Assembly (NCBI GenBank): GCA_013911065.1
Contig: JACERV010000025.1
Location: 1-64,000, forward strand
Reading direction: 5' to 3'
DNA: 64,000 nt
Source: Ruminococcus sp.
GTDB lineage: Bacteria; Bacillota; Clostridia; Lachnospirales; Lachnospiraceae
A program made the position numbers and the translations under genes. Positions within the stretch are counted from its first letter, which is position 1. The number at the start of each line of letters is the position of its first letter. The notes beneath the pieces were generated by a model, which saw only the letters and a program-made list of their open reading frames with translations, was not told where the DNA came from and ran no database searches. Below, one piece after another: positions 18,931 through 28,005 of this stretch.

Positions 18931-19290
18931 CTATTTCTGAATCAAATCTACGGTTACGCCCTGGTACGTTTTCACTCCATTTACGTAACTATAAACTGGG
19001 TATATGGGAGTACCTGCATAAAACGTTTTTGTTATTCTTGTACCGCCTATATCCGTAAATGTTACACTAAAGAAAGCGGGAGACACAGCTGTGTTTATCT
19101 TAGCTGCATCTCCCTTGCTTAAAGGCGGCCATTCACAATGTAGGGTGTATTTTACGGCAACCACGTCACCTATCATATCGCCATTAGCAGCCCTGCCAGT
19201 ATTTTTTGACCACACCTTTTCTATCTTAATCTCAAGCCCGCCTTTCTTCAGGTCAGGCATGGTGACTCCATTAATTATTAAATTATCCAT
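18931..19290 (-). CDS. Phage tail protein (distal-tail-like, small)
   Basis: A 119-aa beta-rich protein (LIINGVTMPDLKKGGLEIK...). Its place directly after the tape measure gene suggests a tail-tip assembly role. AGGAG lies about 6 bases before ATG 19290, better placed than the ATG at 19296. The family is not certain. Confidence 0.72.
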   Translation of the reverse strand: MDNLIINGVTMPDLKKGGLEIKIEKVWSKNTGRAANGDMIGDVVAVKYTLHCEWPPLSKGDAAKINTAVSPAFFSVTFTDIGGTRITKTFYAGTPIYPVYSYVNGVKTYQGVTVDLIQK

Positions 19291-19299
19291 ACACATCTC

Positions 19300-22200
19300 C
19301 TAAGTCCTGATCGGGCATCGTCCTGCTGATATTGTCCTGTTGTTAATGTCTTCGATAAATACATCCGTTATCTGCTTAGTTCCAAGATACACATTTATAA
19401 TAGGTGTTTGTTCGTTCCCTCCTGTTCGAAGTTGTGAAAAGGCAGATACAACGGCATCATAAACTCCACTCTTTATACCTTCCACAATCTGCCCGTTATT
19501 TGCTACAGCAGAACTGTTTCCCATACGTCCGACAAGTTCAGGCCCATTCTCACGAGCAACAAACATTTCTCCCATACCAGGGAAACCTCCGCCTGCATAC
19601 CAGTTAAGCCGAAATTTGGGAATGCTGAAACTTGTCTTTCCTAAATTCACGCTGCTCCAATCCATGCCTATGTGTGGCATAGGTATATGTACAGAAGAAA
19701 AACCACGCGCAAAGGATGACATTGCATTTCTGCCAATGTCTCCTAAATCGCCTATACCTTTTTTAATTAAATCAGGGATGCCAGACAGCACAGAAACAAG
19801 AGACGGTTTATTCCCATTAAAACCACTTATGAGACCAGATATAATGTCCTTGCCTTTTGGCTGTATGTTCCCTTTCATATCGCCAGCCGCAGTAAACGTC
19901 TCTCCTCTCAGTCGTTGTATAAGCGAGAAAAACGTACCTTTTGACGATTCATAACCACTTTTCAAGCCTTCGATTGAGGACCTTCCTTTTTCCGGGAGCC
20001 AGGTTCTCGAATCTCCAGTAGCAGTTCGGACGTTGCTGGAAAGGTTGCCGAAGAACTCTTTTACTTTAGGGTATCTATTGTTAATACCGGACATTAGTCC
20101 ATCTATTGTAATTACACCCTTTTCAATAAGCCATTCTTTTGCATCTGCAAACTTTTCCTGGATAGGATTTTTGAACCCTACACCCGCCAAAGCCTTTTTC
20201 ACCCCTGCATTCATAGAGTTCGGTATATCTGGCAAGGAGAAGAATCCCTTTATTGAGTCCACAATTCCGAATATGTCCTTATTCTTTATGGAGTCTCGCA
20301 TCCCAGAAAAAACATCGTAGACATTAAATGCTATGGCTCCTATTCCAGTAATTCCTGCCAATGCCATCGAGAGACTTCCACCAAACGCATTAGAAAGCCC
20401 GGATACTAATGCGGGGCTCTGCAAAGCAAGACCAAGAGCTCCAAATAGAGCTTTTCCAATAATGAGTGCAAGTGCAGTAAGTTTTACTTTCCAATCTAAC
20501 TTGTTCCAGACCTCAATCATCTTTCCGAAAACCTCGCCCCAGTTTACTTTCTCCAGGACCGTCCCCAACATGTCGCATATGCCATTGACAATTTTATTTA
20601 TTCCACCTGCAACTTCATCCGGATCTAATGCCTTGAACATATTGTTTATGCCCTCTGCAATCTTATTTCCGAATTCCTTCCACTTGAAATTTTGTGCAAA
20701 GTTCTTAAACATAGAAAATATGCCGGTAATCAGTTTTCCGATTGTGGTCCCAAGCATAGGAATGTCAATTTTTTCAATGGCCCCGTTCAAGCCCTCTGCG
20801 ATTTTTTTCCCGAATTCCTTCCACGGAAACTGTGTTACCCAGGTATATCCAATCAAAATAAAAGACTGAATAAAGTTACCAAAAGTGTTGCCTATCAGTC
20901 TAAAATCAGCGGTAGACAAGAGGTTTTTAATGGTCGTAATGATGCCTGTTACGGTTTCTTTCAAGGTCCCATGAATTAGGTTCCAGTCAAGTTTTCTACA
21001 AGCTCCATTAATTAGGTTGCCAATAGCCTTACCCAAGGAATTCCAATGGAAGTTCCTTACGAAAGTGCTCACGAACTCAAAAGCTGTATTAATTCCCTGC
21101 GCAATGGTCTCACCTACTAATGTCCATCTTACCGCTTCAAGAAAGCCATTAAGAAAGGTGGCAATACTCTTCGCAACCTTATTTAAAGTTGCCCGTATCT
21201 TATCCCAAGGGATATTTTCTAAGGCTTTATTAAGTTTCTCACCCACTATCCGGCCGATGTCTGTGAAATCAGCGTTCTTCCATGCTTCTTTTAGTTTGTC
21301 AGCAAATTCCTTAATTTTATTGCTTATAGGAACCTCTTCAAACATATCGGAAGGACTAAGACCACCAGCCCCTCCGTCTGAGCCGCTGTCGGAATCGTTA
21401 TCATCCAGTTTATTTATCTGGTCAAAGCCAAGTAAGGTCCGCTGAAGCTTTTTATTCGCTTCATTTGCTTTGTCAGCACCGGCCGCATTTTGATTCAGGC
21501 TTGCAGCATAATCCTGATTGACCTCTTTTGCTCTGGTGAATATTGACTGTCCCGTCAATGACGCAAACAACATTCCAATTGCAGATACCGCCTGTGTGAC
21601 CTTCTGAATCAACATATTTAGCAGTGGAGTAATGGTATGTAATATAGGGGCAAAAGCTGTTGCCAGAGCATTTTTAAGCTGAGTCAGGCTGGACATAAGC
21701 ATGGACAGACTGGCATTTGTCCGCTCACTGTATTGTGCCAGATTTTGCATACCTTCTTTAATCCCGTTTACAGCCCCCATAATAAGGAAGCTTGCAAACA
21801 TAAACTTAGCAGTCATCCCGATTGTTCTTAATAATCCACTTAGCCCACGCATCTGATTTCCTAACCCTGATGCAGACTTCCGTGTCTTATTGAGTATCGG
21901 AATACCATTTCTGAGTCGGTGAATCAATGCCCCAAACGCTCCTGATGTCTTTTTAATTCCTCTTGTCACAGAACTAAATACTTTGCTCATACCGGAAAAC
22001 ACTTTAGAAAACTTGCCACCTGTACCGGATGCATTTTTCGTACCAGTAGCGGTAAATCCCCGGCCTGCATATGCGCTGCCATCTGATTCCATCCGTGACT
22101 TTTCTGCATTAAATTCTTGCAGCTTTTTCTTGGCTTCATCAATCTTTGATTCAACTTTTTTCCATTGCCCCGAATGCTCTGATACGATACCGTTGTTTTC

Positions 22201-22791
22201 AATATCATCCAACTCACCTTTGTAGAATGCTAATGCATTCTTCGCCTCTTCAATATCGTACTGCATGCGCTTATATGTCTGACTGTTCGTTTTGCCTCCT
22301 GTAGCACGGAATCTTTCCTCCTTGTCAAGAAGAGAGTTCAGATGTTTTTCTGCATTTGCAACGCTGGCGGCAATTTCCTTGTATTCATTTGTCAGCACCA
22401 TTCCTTTTCCACTATCCATCAACTCAACTTGCTCTCGCCTTAGAGACTTTATCTTTGATTCAGTATTTTCGATTTCTGCCTGAATATCGCTATAGGCATT
22501 ACTTTTCATGGTATGGGGGTTCATATTTGCCATTCTTTCACGTAGCGTCTGTATAGCACGGAGAGGGAGTGACAATGCGCCTCTAATGTTCTTCATGGTG
22601 CGCTGCACTTCTACCTGAGATTGAGAGAGGCCTTCTCCTATTTTCCCGGAAGACTGTTTCGCCTTTTCCATCTCAGCCTCAATCTTTTTTGTGGCCTGTT
22701 CAGTTTCTTTGCGGGCATTTTCAAGAGCCTTAGTATAGTTCTTCTTTTCCATCTCAAGAATGACTCGCATTTTCGCTAAATCCATTTCCAT
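19300..22791 (-). CDS. Phage tail tape measure protein
   Basis: A 1163-aa protein. A long coiled coil covers about residues 1-260, a hydrophobic segment follows (about 315-345, TAKFMFASFLIMGAVNG), and then come repeats of a WKxFGxxIxEGxN motif (about 540-760). The C-terminal part is Gly-rich. This is the classic tape measure pattern. From the general rule of about 0.15 nm per residue, the tail should be roughly 170 nm. The start at 22791 is 9 bases from AGGAGGTG; the GTG at 22803 is too close to it. Confidence 0.93.
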   Translation of the reverse strand: MEMDLAKMRVILEMEKKNYTKALENARKETEQATKKIEAEMEKAKQSSGKIGEGLSQSQVEVQRTMKNIRGALSLPLRAIQTLRERMANMNPHTMKSNAYSDIQAEIENTESKIKSLRREQVELMDSGKGMVLTNEYKEIAASVANAEKHLNSLLDKEERFRATGGKTNSQTYKRMQYDIEEAKNALAFYKGELDDIENNGIVSEHSGQWKKVESKIDEAKKKLQEFNAEKSRMESDGSAYAGRGFTATGTKNASGTGGKFSKVFSGMSKVFSSVTRGIKKTSGAFGALIHRLRNGIPILNKTRKSASGLGNQMRGLSGLLRTIGMTAKFMFASFLIMGAVNGIKEGMQNLAQYSERTNASLSMLMSSLTQLKNALATAFAPILHTITPLLNMLIQKVTQAVSAIGMLFASLTGQSIFTRAKEVNQDYAASLNQNAAGADKANEANKKLQRTLLGFDQINKLDDNDSDSGSDGGAGGLSPSDMFEEVPISNKIKEFADKLKEAWKNADFTDIGRIVGEKLNKALENIPWDKIRATLNKVAKSIATFLNGFLEAVRWTLVGETIAQGINTAFEFVSTFVRNFHWNSLGKAIGNLINGACRKLDWNLIHGTLKETVTGIITTIKNLLSTADFRLIGNTFGNFIQSFILIGYTWVTQFPWKEFGKKIAEGLNGAIEKIDIPMLGTTIGKLITGIFSMFKNFAQNFKWKEFGNKIAEGINNMFKALDPDEVAGGINKIVNGICDMLGTVLEKVNWGEVFGKMIEVWNKLDWKVKLTALALIIGKALFGALGLALQSPALVSGLSNAFGGSLSMALAGITGIGAIAFNVYDVFSGMRDSIKNKDIFGIVDSIKGFFSLPDIPNSMNAGVKKALAGVGFKNPIQEKFADAKEWLIEKGVITIDGLMSGINNRYPKVKEFFGNLSSNVRTATGDSRTWLPEKGRSSIEGLKSGYESSKGTFFSLIQRLRGETFTAAGDMKGNIQPKGKDIISGLISGFNGNKPSLVSVLSGIPDLIKKGIGDLGDIGRNAMSSFARGFSSVHIPMPHIGMDWSSVNLGKTSFSIPKFRLNWYAGGGFPGMGEMFVARENGPELVGRMGNSSAVANNGQIVEGIKSGVYDAVVSAFSQLRTGGNEQTPIINVYLGTKQITDVFIEDINNRTISAGRCPIRT

Positions 22792-22799
22792 TCCCTTTC

Positions 22800-23141
22800 T
22801 CACCTCCTCCTTCTATTAAATTCTGCAGCATAGGCACGCCTTGACTCTCCTATATTGTGCGCTTTCTCTGCTTCCATCTGCTTCTCATACAAACGTTTTT
22901 CTTCCACAAATAACTCCGGATAACGGTCCCACGGCTTTGTAAACTCCATCTTATGGTCACAAAACCGTGCTATCAATTTTTCATCCAGCAGACCTATCAC
23001 AGCGTGCTGCCATAATATTTGTTCCTTTACTTGCTGTTGTCTCACACGGTTATAACTCGCTATATAGTCCTCAATTTCCATTACAGACAGTTCCCAGAAT
23101 TCCGATATCTTTATTCCACAATCTAATGCATTCGGATACAA
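22800..23141 (-). CDS. Tail assembly chaperone, frameshift-extension part
   Basis: This frame encodes the second half of the tail assembly chaperone. It starts with TTG at 23141 if read alone, but has no good ribosome binding site. The frame is open upstream to the slippery T TTT TTT at 23228-23234 of the preceding gene, in the -1 phase. A -1 shift would give a 275-aa fusion, like lambda gpG-gpGT. It is charged and helical, as gpT-type extensions are. Confidence 0.8.
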   Translation of the reverse strand: MYPNALDCGIKISEFWELSVMEIEDYIASYNRVRQQQVKEQILWQHAVIGLLDEKLIARFCDHKMEFTKPWDRYPELFVEEKRLYEKQMEAEKAHNIGESRRAYAAEFNRRRR

Positions 23142-23170
23142 ATCGGCTATGCATTCTGATATTGAGGGAC

Positions 23171-23626
23171 CTACAGAAGTGTGTCTTCCTGTAATTTCTT
23201 TTCCATCGACTCCGCCTGCTCTGGTGTAAAAAAACCGGATACCGCAAGCGTAGGCATTAGAACACTTGATAATAAGTCTGTCTGGCTTCCACCGTCCTCC
23301 ACATACGAATCATAGATAGCCTGAATGCTTTCATATTTAATACCATGGTGAAAGGGAAGCATGGCCGCCTGAATGATGGTAAGCATCAAATTAAGAGGCG
23401 GGAAGCTTCCCGTAGAAACCAAGTCTAGCAAGTTCCTTTTATACTTATCTTCAAGCATACAAATATTACTTGTTGTCAACTTTAATTTATACTGTGTACC
23501 ACTTACCTCCCACACGTGGAAAGCCTTTCTTCGCTTCTTTGCTTCTCCAAAATCAACAACTTTCTCTGCATTGTCTGTTTTGTCTGTTATAATATCCTGT
23601 CCTAATTCTTCATCTAATCCCTGCAT
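23171..23626 (-). CDS. Tail assembly chaperone, short form (gpG-like)
   Basis: A 151-aa protein between the tail tube and tape measure genes, the conserved place for tail assembly chaperones. AGGAGG precedes the ATG. Near its end the codons GGT TTT TTT contain the in-frame slippery heptamer T TTT TTT, and the -1 frame beyond stays open into the next gene. The short form and a frameshifted long form are expected to bind the tape measure protein during tail assembly. Confidence 0.85.
   Translation of the reverse strand: MQGLDEELGQDIITDKTDNAEKVVDFGEAKKRRKAFHVWEVSGTQYKLKLTTSNICMLEDKYKRNLLDLVSTGSFPPLNLMLTIIQAAMLPFHHGIKYESIQAIYDSYVEDGGSQTDLLSSVLMPTLAVSGFFTPEQAESMEKKLQEDTLL
23228..23234 (-). other. 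Programmed -1 frameshift site (T TTT TTT)
   Basis: Seven Ts on the minus strand, in phase as X XXY YYZ with the upstream gene (the first T ends the GGT codon). A slip gives TAC next, then an open -1 frame to the stop at 22800. Confidence 0.75.
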
Positions 23627-23665
23627 TTTTTATACCTCCTGTATAATAATAAAATGACCCGACTT

Positions 23666-24076
23666 TTACGCCGGGTCCGTAACTTCAAGGTTGCTCTGCA
23701 CTGACATTGCCACATCACATTCGATCACACCATTCACGCCTCCGCCTGTCCTTTTTACAGATACCTGCGCATCAAATTCGGTAATCGTTCCATCCTTTAA
23801 GGTTTCCTGAAAGGACACGATTTCTCCACTTGCCTGCAGCCCTCTCATAATGCGATAGGGAGATGAAACCGAAGTGTTATCATACTTAAACTTGTACACC
23901 ATGTCTCCCAAATCGCCAATTCCGTTTTCGTACTGCTTATTTTCATCGTTAAGCCCCGTGTTTTCCACCTTTTCCGGCTCAACCCCCATATCTGGAATTT
24001 CCTTTAATCCCGGAAGGTCTGTATATTCGGTATCACTGGCTTTTTTATACCCTAACTTTGCTCCATTTGCTAACAT
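23666..24076 (-). CDS. Phage major tail (tube) protein
   Basis: A 136-aa beta-rich protein beginning MLANGAKLGYK and with LPGLKEIPDMG, like tail tube proteins of clostridial siphoviruses. Its location upstream of the tail chaperone and downstream of the head-tail joining genes supports this. It should polymerise into the tail tube. Confidence 0.85.
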   Translation of the reverse strand: MLANGAKLGYKKASDTEYTDLPGLKEIPDMGVEPEKVENTGLNDENKQYENGIGDLGDMVYKFKYDNTSVSSPYRIMRGLQASGEIVSFQETLKDGTITEFDAQVSVKRTGGGVNGVIECDVAMSVQSNLEVTDPA

Positions 24077-24095
24077 AACAAATCACTCTCCTTTT

Positions 24096-24458
24096 CTAAT
24101 TTGGCCAATAGACACAATCATTTTCCATGTCAATAATAGCTTCATATCTCATAACTTTATGTTTCAGTCCTGATGGATCCGGTGCGTCCTGGCAGCCCGT
24201 TCTCACAAGTCCCAATCCGGACATTGCTGAATCAACTTTCAGAGCAGATTCCGATGTAGAGCGATTATGCCAGATATCTACCCGGTACCGAACATAAGAC
24301 TTTGCTTCACCCTCACTAGTGTGCTCATATACCTTGTTATCTTCCTCTGTGTACTGCACGGCCGGGAAATCTGCCCAGTCTTTGGGATACTGGTCCGATA
24401 TGTTTTCTCCCAGCTGGGATTTTAAAGCTTCATATACCTTATCCTTTACATTTTTCAT
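24096..24458 (-). CDS. Phage tail terminator/completion protein
   Basis: A 120-aa protein (VKDKVYEALKSQLGENISDQYP...) in the canonical position between the gp10-like protein and the tail tube, which suggests a tail terminator. The RYRVDIWHNRS segment is like minor capsid/tail completion proteins. Its start overlaps the previous stop by 4 bases. Confidence 0.75.
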   Translation of the reverse strand: MKNVKDKVYEALKSQLGENISDQYPKDWADFPAVQYTEEDNKVYEHTSEGEAKSYVRYRVDIWHNRSTSESALKVDSAMSGLGLVRTGCQDAPDPSGLKHKVMRYEAIIDMENDCVYWPN

Positions 24459-24964
24459 AGTTGTTTCTTCATCTCCTCTGCCATAATTTTTAAAACATTC
24501 TCTTCATTGTCTTTCAGTGCTGGATACAGATAAGGCTGTGCTGCCTGTCCAGTACATTTATAGAACCTTCCTTGTGGAGTGTCAATATACTGGAAATGGT
24601 AGTGTTCCGCTGTTGCCCGGCCTATTTCATTTTCTCCAGGTCCTTCATGTATCCACCAAGGCTCCAAAGTATACGCAACGGCAACATCAGGAGACACGCC
24701 CTCATGGCTGGCTTGCCCTTTAGGCCCTGTACCAAACTCAACGTATGGTCCGTGTGCAGCACTTGGAAAGCATGTGCCCCGCGCTATACCAGAATCATCG
24801 TCAACATCCGTGTAAATGCTCTGTCGCAGTTCTCCGTCACCCACAGGACAATTACTTTTCGCAACTTCCTGTACAAAAGAAATACCTTTTCCAACAATTG
24901 GCTTCGTATCCACTCTTGACATTTGGGAAAGGCGTTTTTCTAATTCAGCTTTTCCGGTAATCAT
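24455..24964 (-). CDS. HK97 gp10-like head-tail joining protein
   Basis: A 169-aa protein with CPVGDGELRQSI and the GPYVEFGTG motif, which mark the HK97 gp10 family, and a C-terminal PYLYPALKD segment. It helps join head and tail. It overlaps both neighbours by 4 bases. Confidence 0.88.
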   Translation of the reverse strand: MITGKAELEKRLSQMSRVDTKPIVGKGISFVQEVAKSNCPVGDGELRQSIYTDVDDDSGIARGTCFPSAAHGPYVEFGTGPKGQASHEGVSPDVAVAYTLEPWWIHEGPGENEIGRATAEHYHFQYIDTPQGRFYKCTGQAAQPYLYPALKDNEENVLKIMAEEMKKQL

Positions 24965-25335
24965 ATCTTTTCAGCCTCCAATCGCAAGAATCTGTAAGGT
25001 TTAATGGATATAATTTTATAATCCGGTTCAGTTTCACCCGAAACATATAAACACATTCCGTCATTCTCCGTAACATCCAGGCCATCAGGGAAAACATAAT
25101 GTTCCTTCCCTTTTCTGTCTGTGGTGATTACGTACTTCCCATCAATGCGGATGTTCCGAATGTAAGAGAGCCGATCACCATACATTTCAGCCTGCACTTT
25201 GCCAGATGCCGGCCAAACTTCTCCGCTAAATATTGTGGTGGGTCCATATTCGGTATAGGTATTACCCTCACCATCCTTTACCTGGGCCGCTGTTCTATGG
25301 TGATACTGTTTCAGCCGGTTCCTTTTTAGTCTCAT
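24961..25335 (-). CDS. Phage head closure / adaptor protein
   Basis: A 124-aa beta-rich protein beginning MRLKRNRLKQYHHRTA. Its place between the connector and the gp10-like gene fits a head closure (SPP1 gp16-like) protein. It overlaps the connector gene by 41 bases; GGTAG precedes the ATG. Confidence 0.78.
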   Translation of the reverse strand: MRLKRNRLKQYHHRTAAQVKDGEGNTYTEYGPTTIFSGEVWPASGKVQAEMYGDRLSYIRNIRIDGKYVITTDRKGKEHYVFPDGLDVTENDGMCLYVSGETEPDYKIISIKPYRFLRLEAEKI

Positions 25336-25639
25336 AGGTTCTACCTCCTACCCGTGCCAAGCGATACCGGTTTAGCGTATCATAGATACGTTTTGGGGCG
25401 CTTTCAAAACTGTAGCTTTCCCCACCTTCACTCCGACTTGACTCTCCTTCTGTGCCCATCTGGTTTAGGGCAATGACAGCCAAGTCCCTGACAGTCTTTT
25501 GTAAGTGTGCTGGAATTTCTGTCCGGTTCGTATACGACAAAACAAATTCCTGCGCATCTTCAAGTAAAAGGGAGAGCAATGTTACATCACTCTCCCCCGT
25601 CAGTATTTTAATCTTCTCCAGATTCGTCATTTCCGGCAT
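25295..25639 (-). CDS. Phage head-tail connector protein (gp15/gp6-like)
   Basis: A 114-aa helical protein (LEKIKILTGESDVTLLSLLL, RDLAVIALNQMG) of the phage DNA-packaging connector family. It binds the portal after DNA filling. A second ATG at 25630 is possible; GGTG upstream favours 25639. Confidence 0.83.
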   Translation of the reverse strand: MPEMTNLEKIKILTGESDVTLLSLLLEDAQEFVLSYTNRTEIPAHLQKTVRDLAVIALNQMGTEGESSRSEGGESYSFESAPKRIYDTLNRYRLARVGGRTYETKKEPAETVSP

Positions 25640-25886
25640 CCAAAATCACACCTTTCAATTCATCTTTACTTAACGAGGAATAGCCGGTCAATCCCAAGTC
25701 TTTAGCTACCGCCCTAAGTTGCTCTACGGTCATTGCTTCAAGTTCTCCAACCTGCACTGATGCGCTCTTCTCCGTTTCAGTTACCTTAGTTTGGACTTCT
25801 ACTGCTTTAAAGCCTTGCTTTTCAAGTTTTGCAACAGCCGCGGGAGCAGCAGCCTCCCGCTCTACATTATCCTTCTTTAATATCAT
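25608..25886 (-). CDS. Small phage protein with Rho-N/SAP-like domain
   Basis: A 92-aa protein. The C-terminal part (about 52-84, MTVEQLRAVAKDLGLTGYSS) matches the Rho N-terminal/HeH helical fold often found in small proteins beside capsid genes. The N-terminal part is charged. The function is unknown; it overlaps the connector by 32 bases. Confidence 0.78.
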   Translation of the reverse strand: MILKKDNVEREAAAPAAVAKLEKQGFKAVEVQTKVTETEKSASVQVGELEAMTVEQLRAVAKDLGLTGYSSLSKDELKGVILDAGNDESGED

Positions 25887-25895
25887 AGGTCCTCC

Positions 25896-26828
25896 TTACG
25901 CTTCATCTTTGATATTCACGAATACACCATTGATTTTGTTGTCTAAGGTCCATAAGTCATGAAAACGTCTATAATCTAACTGCCATGCATTCTTGCCCTG
26001 GTTAGTCAAAGGGTCGAAGATACGAAGGGTATCAAGTTTTGTGATTGCGATCGGCACCTGACGAGCCATTAAAATAAAATTCATATCCTTAGCCGTCGTA
26101 CCTTTAACATATCCCCCCGCTTCCTGACCAGTAGTTTTGCCGTCATAGATGGTGATTGCAGTGTACATTCTGTTAGATGCAGTAGGAATAATCGGAACTG
26201 TATCTACACCGGGAACTTGAGTCTGAACTCCGCCCTTGCTAAATGTAATAGCAGTCAGTTGTTTTGCCATCTCCAACTCAAGTTCCATTTTGAATGTTTC
26301 CGTAGCGTGACACACAAGCGGACCGTTATATCCCATGTCTCTTACTGCTTTGATTGCTTCTTTAAGCTTTCTTAAAGCAGAAGTTCCTGTTGCTCCCGGC
26401 GTATACCCGTACTCAATCATACCTGCTTTATTTGCAGTAATCGCATCAGATGCCACCTTTGAAAGTCTGTAAGCATCAATTTCAGGGATAACAAAAGTCC
26501 TCTGGAACTCGCCCATTACATTTCCTGCCGTGGCTACAAAATTGGTCTCATCCACTTCCCTTGGATCCAGATTAAACAGACGCCCTCTATCCTGAGTCAT
26601 TTCCTTGGTCTGATACGTCAAAGTAACAGCACCTTTGATGTAGCCGTTATCAATGTCATAATCCCCCATACCCTGGAGGGCCATTTTAGGAATCTTTACC
26701 TCTGAACCTCCGTTGTATTTAACCTGACCTGCATTTGCATCCATCCAGCCGGTTACTGCTTCTTGAACTGCAATCTTATCCAACTGCTGCTGAAATATAG
26801 TTGCTGTAGCCAATGTGTTAATTGCCAT
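25896..26828 (-). CDS. Phage major capsid protein
   Basis: A 310-aa protein (start MAINTLATATIFQQQLDK) with segments typical of clostridial phage capsids, such as VKIPKMALQGMGDYD, TLTYQTKEMTQDRGR and FVIPEIDAYRLSK. It follows the scaffold gene and precedes the connectors, the usual place. It should form the shell, assembled on the scaffold protein. Confidence 0.9.
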   Translation of the reverse strand: MAINTLATATIFQQQLDKIAVQEAVTGWMDANAGQVKYNGGSEVKIPKMALQGMGDYDIDNGYIKGAVTLTYQTKEMTQDRGRLFNLDPREVDETNFVATAGNVMGEFQRTFVIPEIDAYRLSKVASDAITANKAGMIEYGYTPGATGTSALRKLKEAIKAVRDMGYNGPLVCHATETFKMELELEMAKQLTAITFSKGGVQTQVPGVDTVPIIPTASNRMYTAITIYDGKTTGQEAGGYVKGTTAKDMNFILMARQVPIAITKLDTLRIFDPLTNQGKNAWQLDYRRFHDLWTLDNKINGVFVNIKDEA

Positions 26829-26848
26829 AATTATCTACCTCTTTCTTT

Positions 26849-27487
26849 TTAATAGTTTCCGGACAATGCTTTCGCCACTTCCGCTTCTAATGAATTTGTA
26901 TCTGAGTTTGCTTTTTTGAGCGGGTCTCCACCTTTCAACCTATCTTGTACAGCCGCTTCCACTGCCTCCTGAAAAGCCTTTTCTACAACAGCAATAGATT
27001 TGTTGCATGAGTCGGCGTCACTGTAAACAAGAACATCAGCAAGCCCTACAGGAAGTTTCTTTTCTGCTAAAGTGTTTTTAGCCTCTGCCGTAAGCTCCTT
27101 TCGAATTACTGCTGCTTCCCTGTCTGCGATACCTTTTTCTCTCTTCTGTCTTAAATATTCCTCTTTCTCTTCTTTGTTCATTTTTGCCAGTTTCTCAGCT
27201 TCAGACAACTTATCATCAGTCAGTGCCTGCCATTTCTCTTGTGCATTTGTTACGGCTGTGCTCACAGCCTTCTGAATTCTTCTGTCAAATTCCGCCTGAT
27301 TACCTTCGCCTTTTAAAAAATCATCAAAGGAAGGGGGTGTATCCTCTTTACCTGTTCCACCTGATCCATCATCATCACCGGTTCCACCGCCATTGCCATC
27401 ACCGGCCCCAGCACCGTCTCCGCCTTCTGCAAAATGTTGTAAATCCAAAGGCATAAAACAACGCCCAAATAATTTCTTATTCCTCAT
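26849..27487 (-). CDS. Phage scaffolding protein (DUF4355/gp20-like)
   Basis: A 212-aa protein with a Gly/Asp-rich amino part (about 18-50), then a highly charged coiled coil (about 60-150, KMNKEEKEEYLRQKREKGI). This composition and the position before the capsid gene fit scaffold proteins. The ATG overlaps the preceding stop, with AAAGGATG upstream. Confidence 0.88.
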   Translation of the reverse strand: MRNKKLFGRCFMPLDLQHFAEGGDGAGAGDGNGGGTGDDDGSGGTGKEDTPPSFDDFLKGEGNQAEFDRRIQKAVSTAVTNAQEKWQALTDDKLSEAEKLAKMNKEEKEEYLRQKREKGIADREAAVIRKELTAEAKNTLAEKKLPVGLADVLVYSDADSCNKSIAVVEKAFQEAVEAAVQDRLKGGDPLKKANSDTNSLEAEVAKALSGNY

Positions 27488-27768
27488 AAAATCATCCTTT
27501 CCGCCCCAACCAGTCCACTAAGTCCAAGCAGTGGCATTAAATTTAGTTTATCCTCATCTCGGAGCATTAAAAAAGAGAGGTTCGACTCCCCCTCTTTTTC
27601 ACTCTTTACTGTTTTGCTAACCTTCAAAGATTCTTCTTGCACCTTCTCGGCCACCCCTTCTTTTATCAGATGTTCTGCACGCTTATCATCCGTTTCAAAA
27701 ACCGTCCCTGGCTCTTGAATTTTACCCACCACCATGTCATTATAGCGTTTTATTGTTTTTACCCTCAT
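27484..27768 (-). CDS. Small phage protein of unknown function
   Basis: A 94-aa protein; the start MRVKTIKRYNDMVVG at 27768 follows AAGGAGGTG. The first 45 residues look like a small beta domain; the rest is polar. It is common next to scaffold genes, but I know no function. Confidence 0.72.
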   Translation of the reverse strand: MRVKTIKRYNDMVVGKIQEPGTVFETDDKRAEHLIKEGVAEKVQEESLKVSKTVKSEKEGESNLSFLMLRDEDKLNLMPLLGLSGLVGAERMIL

Positions 27769-27796
27769 AATCTCACCTCCTTGTTTTGGGCATAAT

Positions 27797-27825
27797 AAAA
27801 CCACCGGATTTAAACCAGTGGTTTT
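27797..27825 (-). terminator. Hairpin after the candidate immunity gene
   Basis: An 11-bp stem (AAAACCACTGG / CCGGTGGTTTT, one G-T pair) with a 7-base loop overlaps the stop codon of the small gene at 27824. It may reduce read-through from the head genes or protect the mRNA. Confidence 0.55.
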
Positions 27826-28003
27826 ATTCTTTAGATACAGTTAATATCTTTTCGATGTCATGTATAGTTTTATCGTATAGGGTTTCCCAGTCCTCCGGGG
27901 AACTTCCGATATCCACTATTAAAGAGCCATCAGGGAATACTTCCATAACGCTTCCTCTCCTGCCATCCTTTAACAGTACTGTATCAAATTCTTGTACCTT
28001 CAT
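27824..28003 (-). CDS. Small acidic protein, candidate immunity protein for the MuF toxin
   Basis: A 59-aa protein with 13 Asp/Glu (start MKVQEFDTVLLKDGRRGSVM). GAGGTG lies 8 bases upstream, inside the last codons of the MuF gene, so the two are coupled. It reads as a small SH3-like beta protein (LLKDGRRGSVMEVFPDGSL). Its size, acidity and position directly after a toxin-fused head protein suggest immunity. This is inference; no family search was possible. Confidence 0.65.
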   Translation of the reverse strand: MKVQEFDTVLLKDGRRGSVMEVFPDGSLIVDIGSSPEDWETLYDKTIHDIEKILTVSKE

Positions 28004-28005
28004 AA

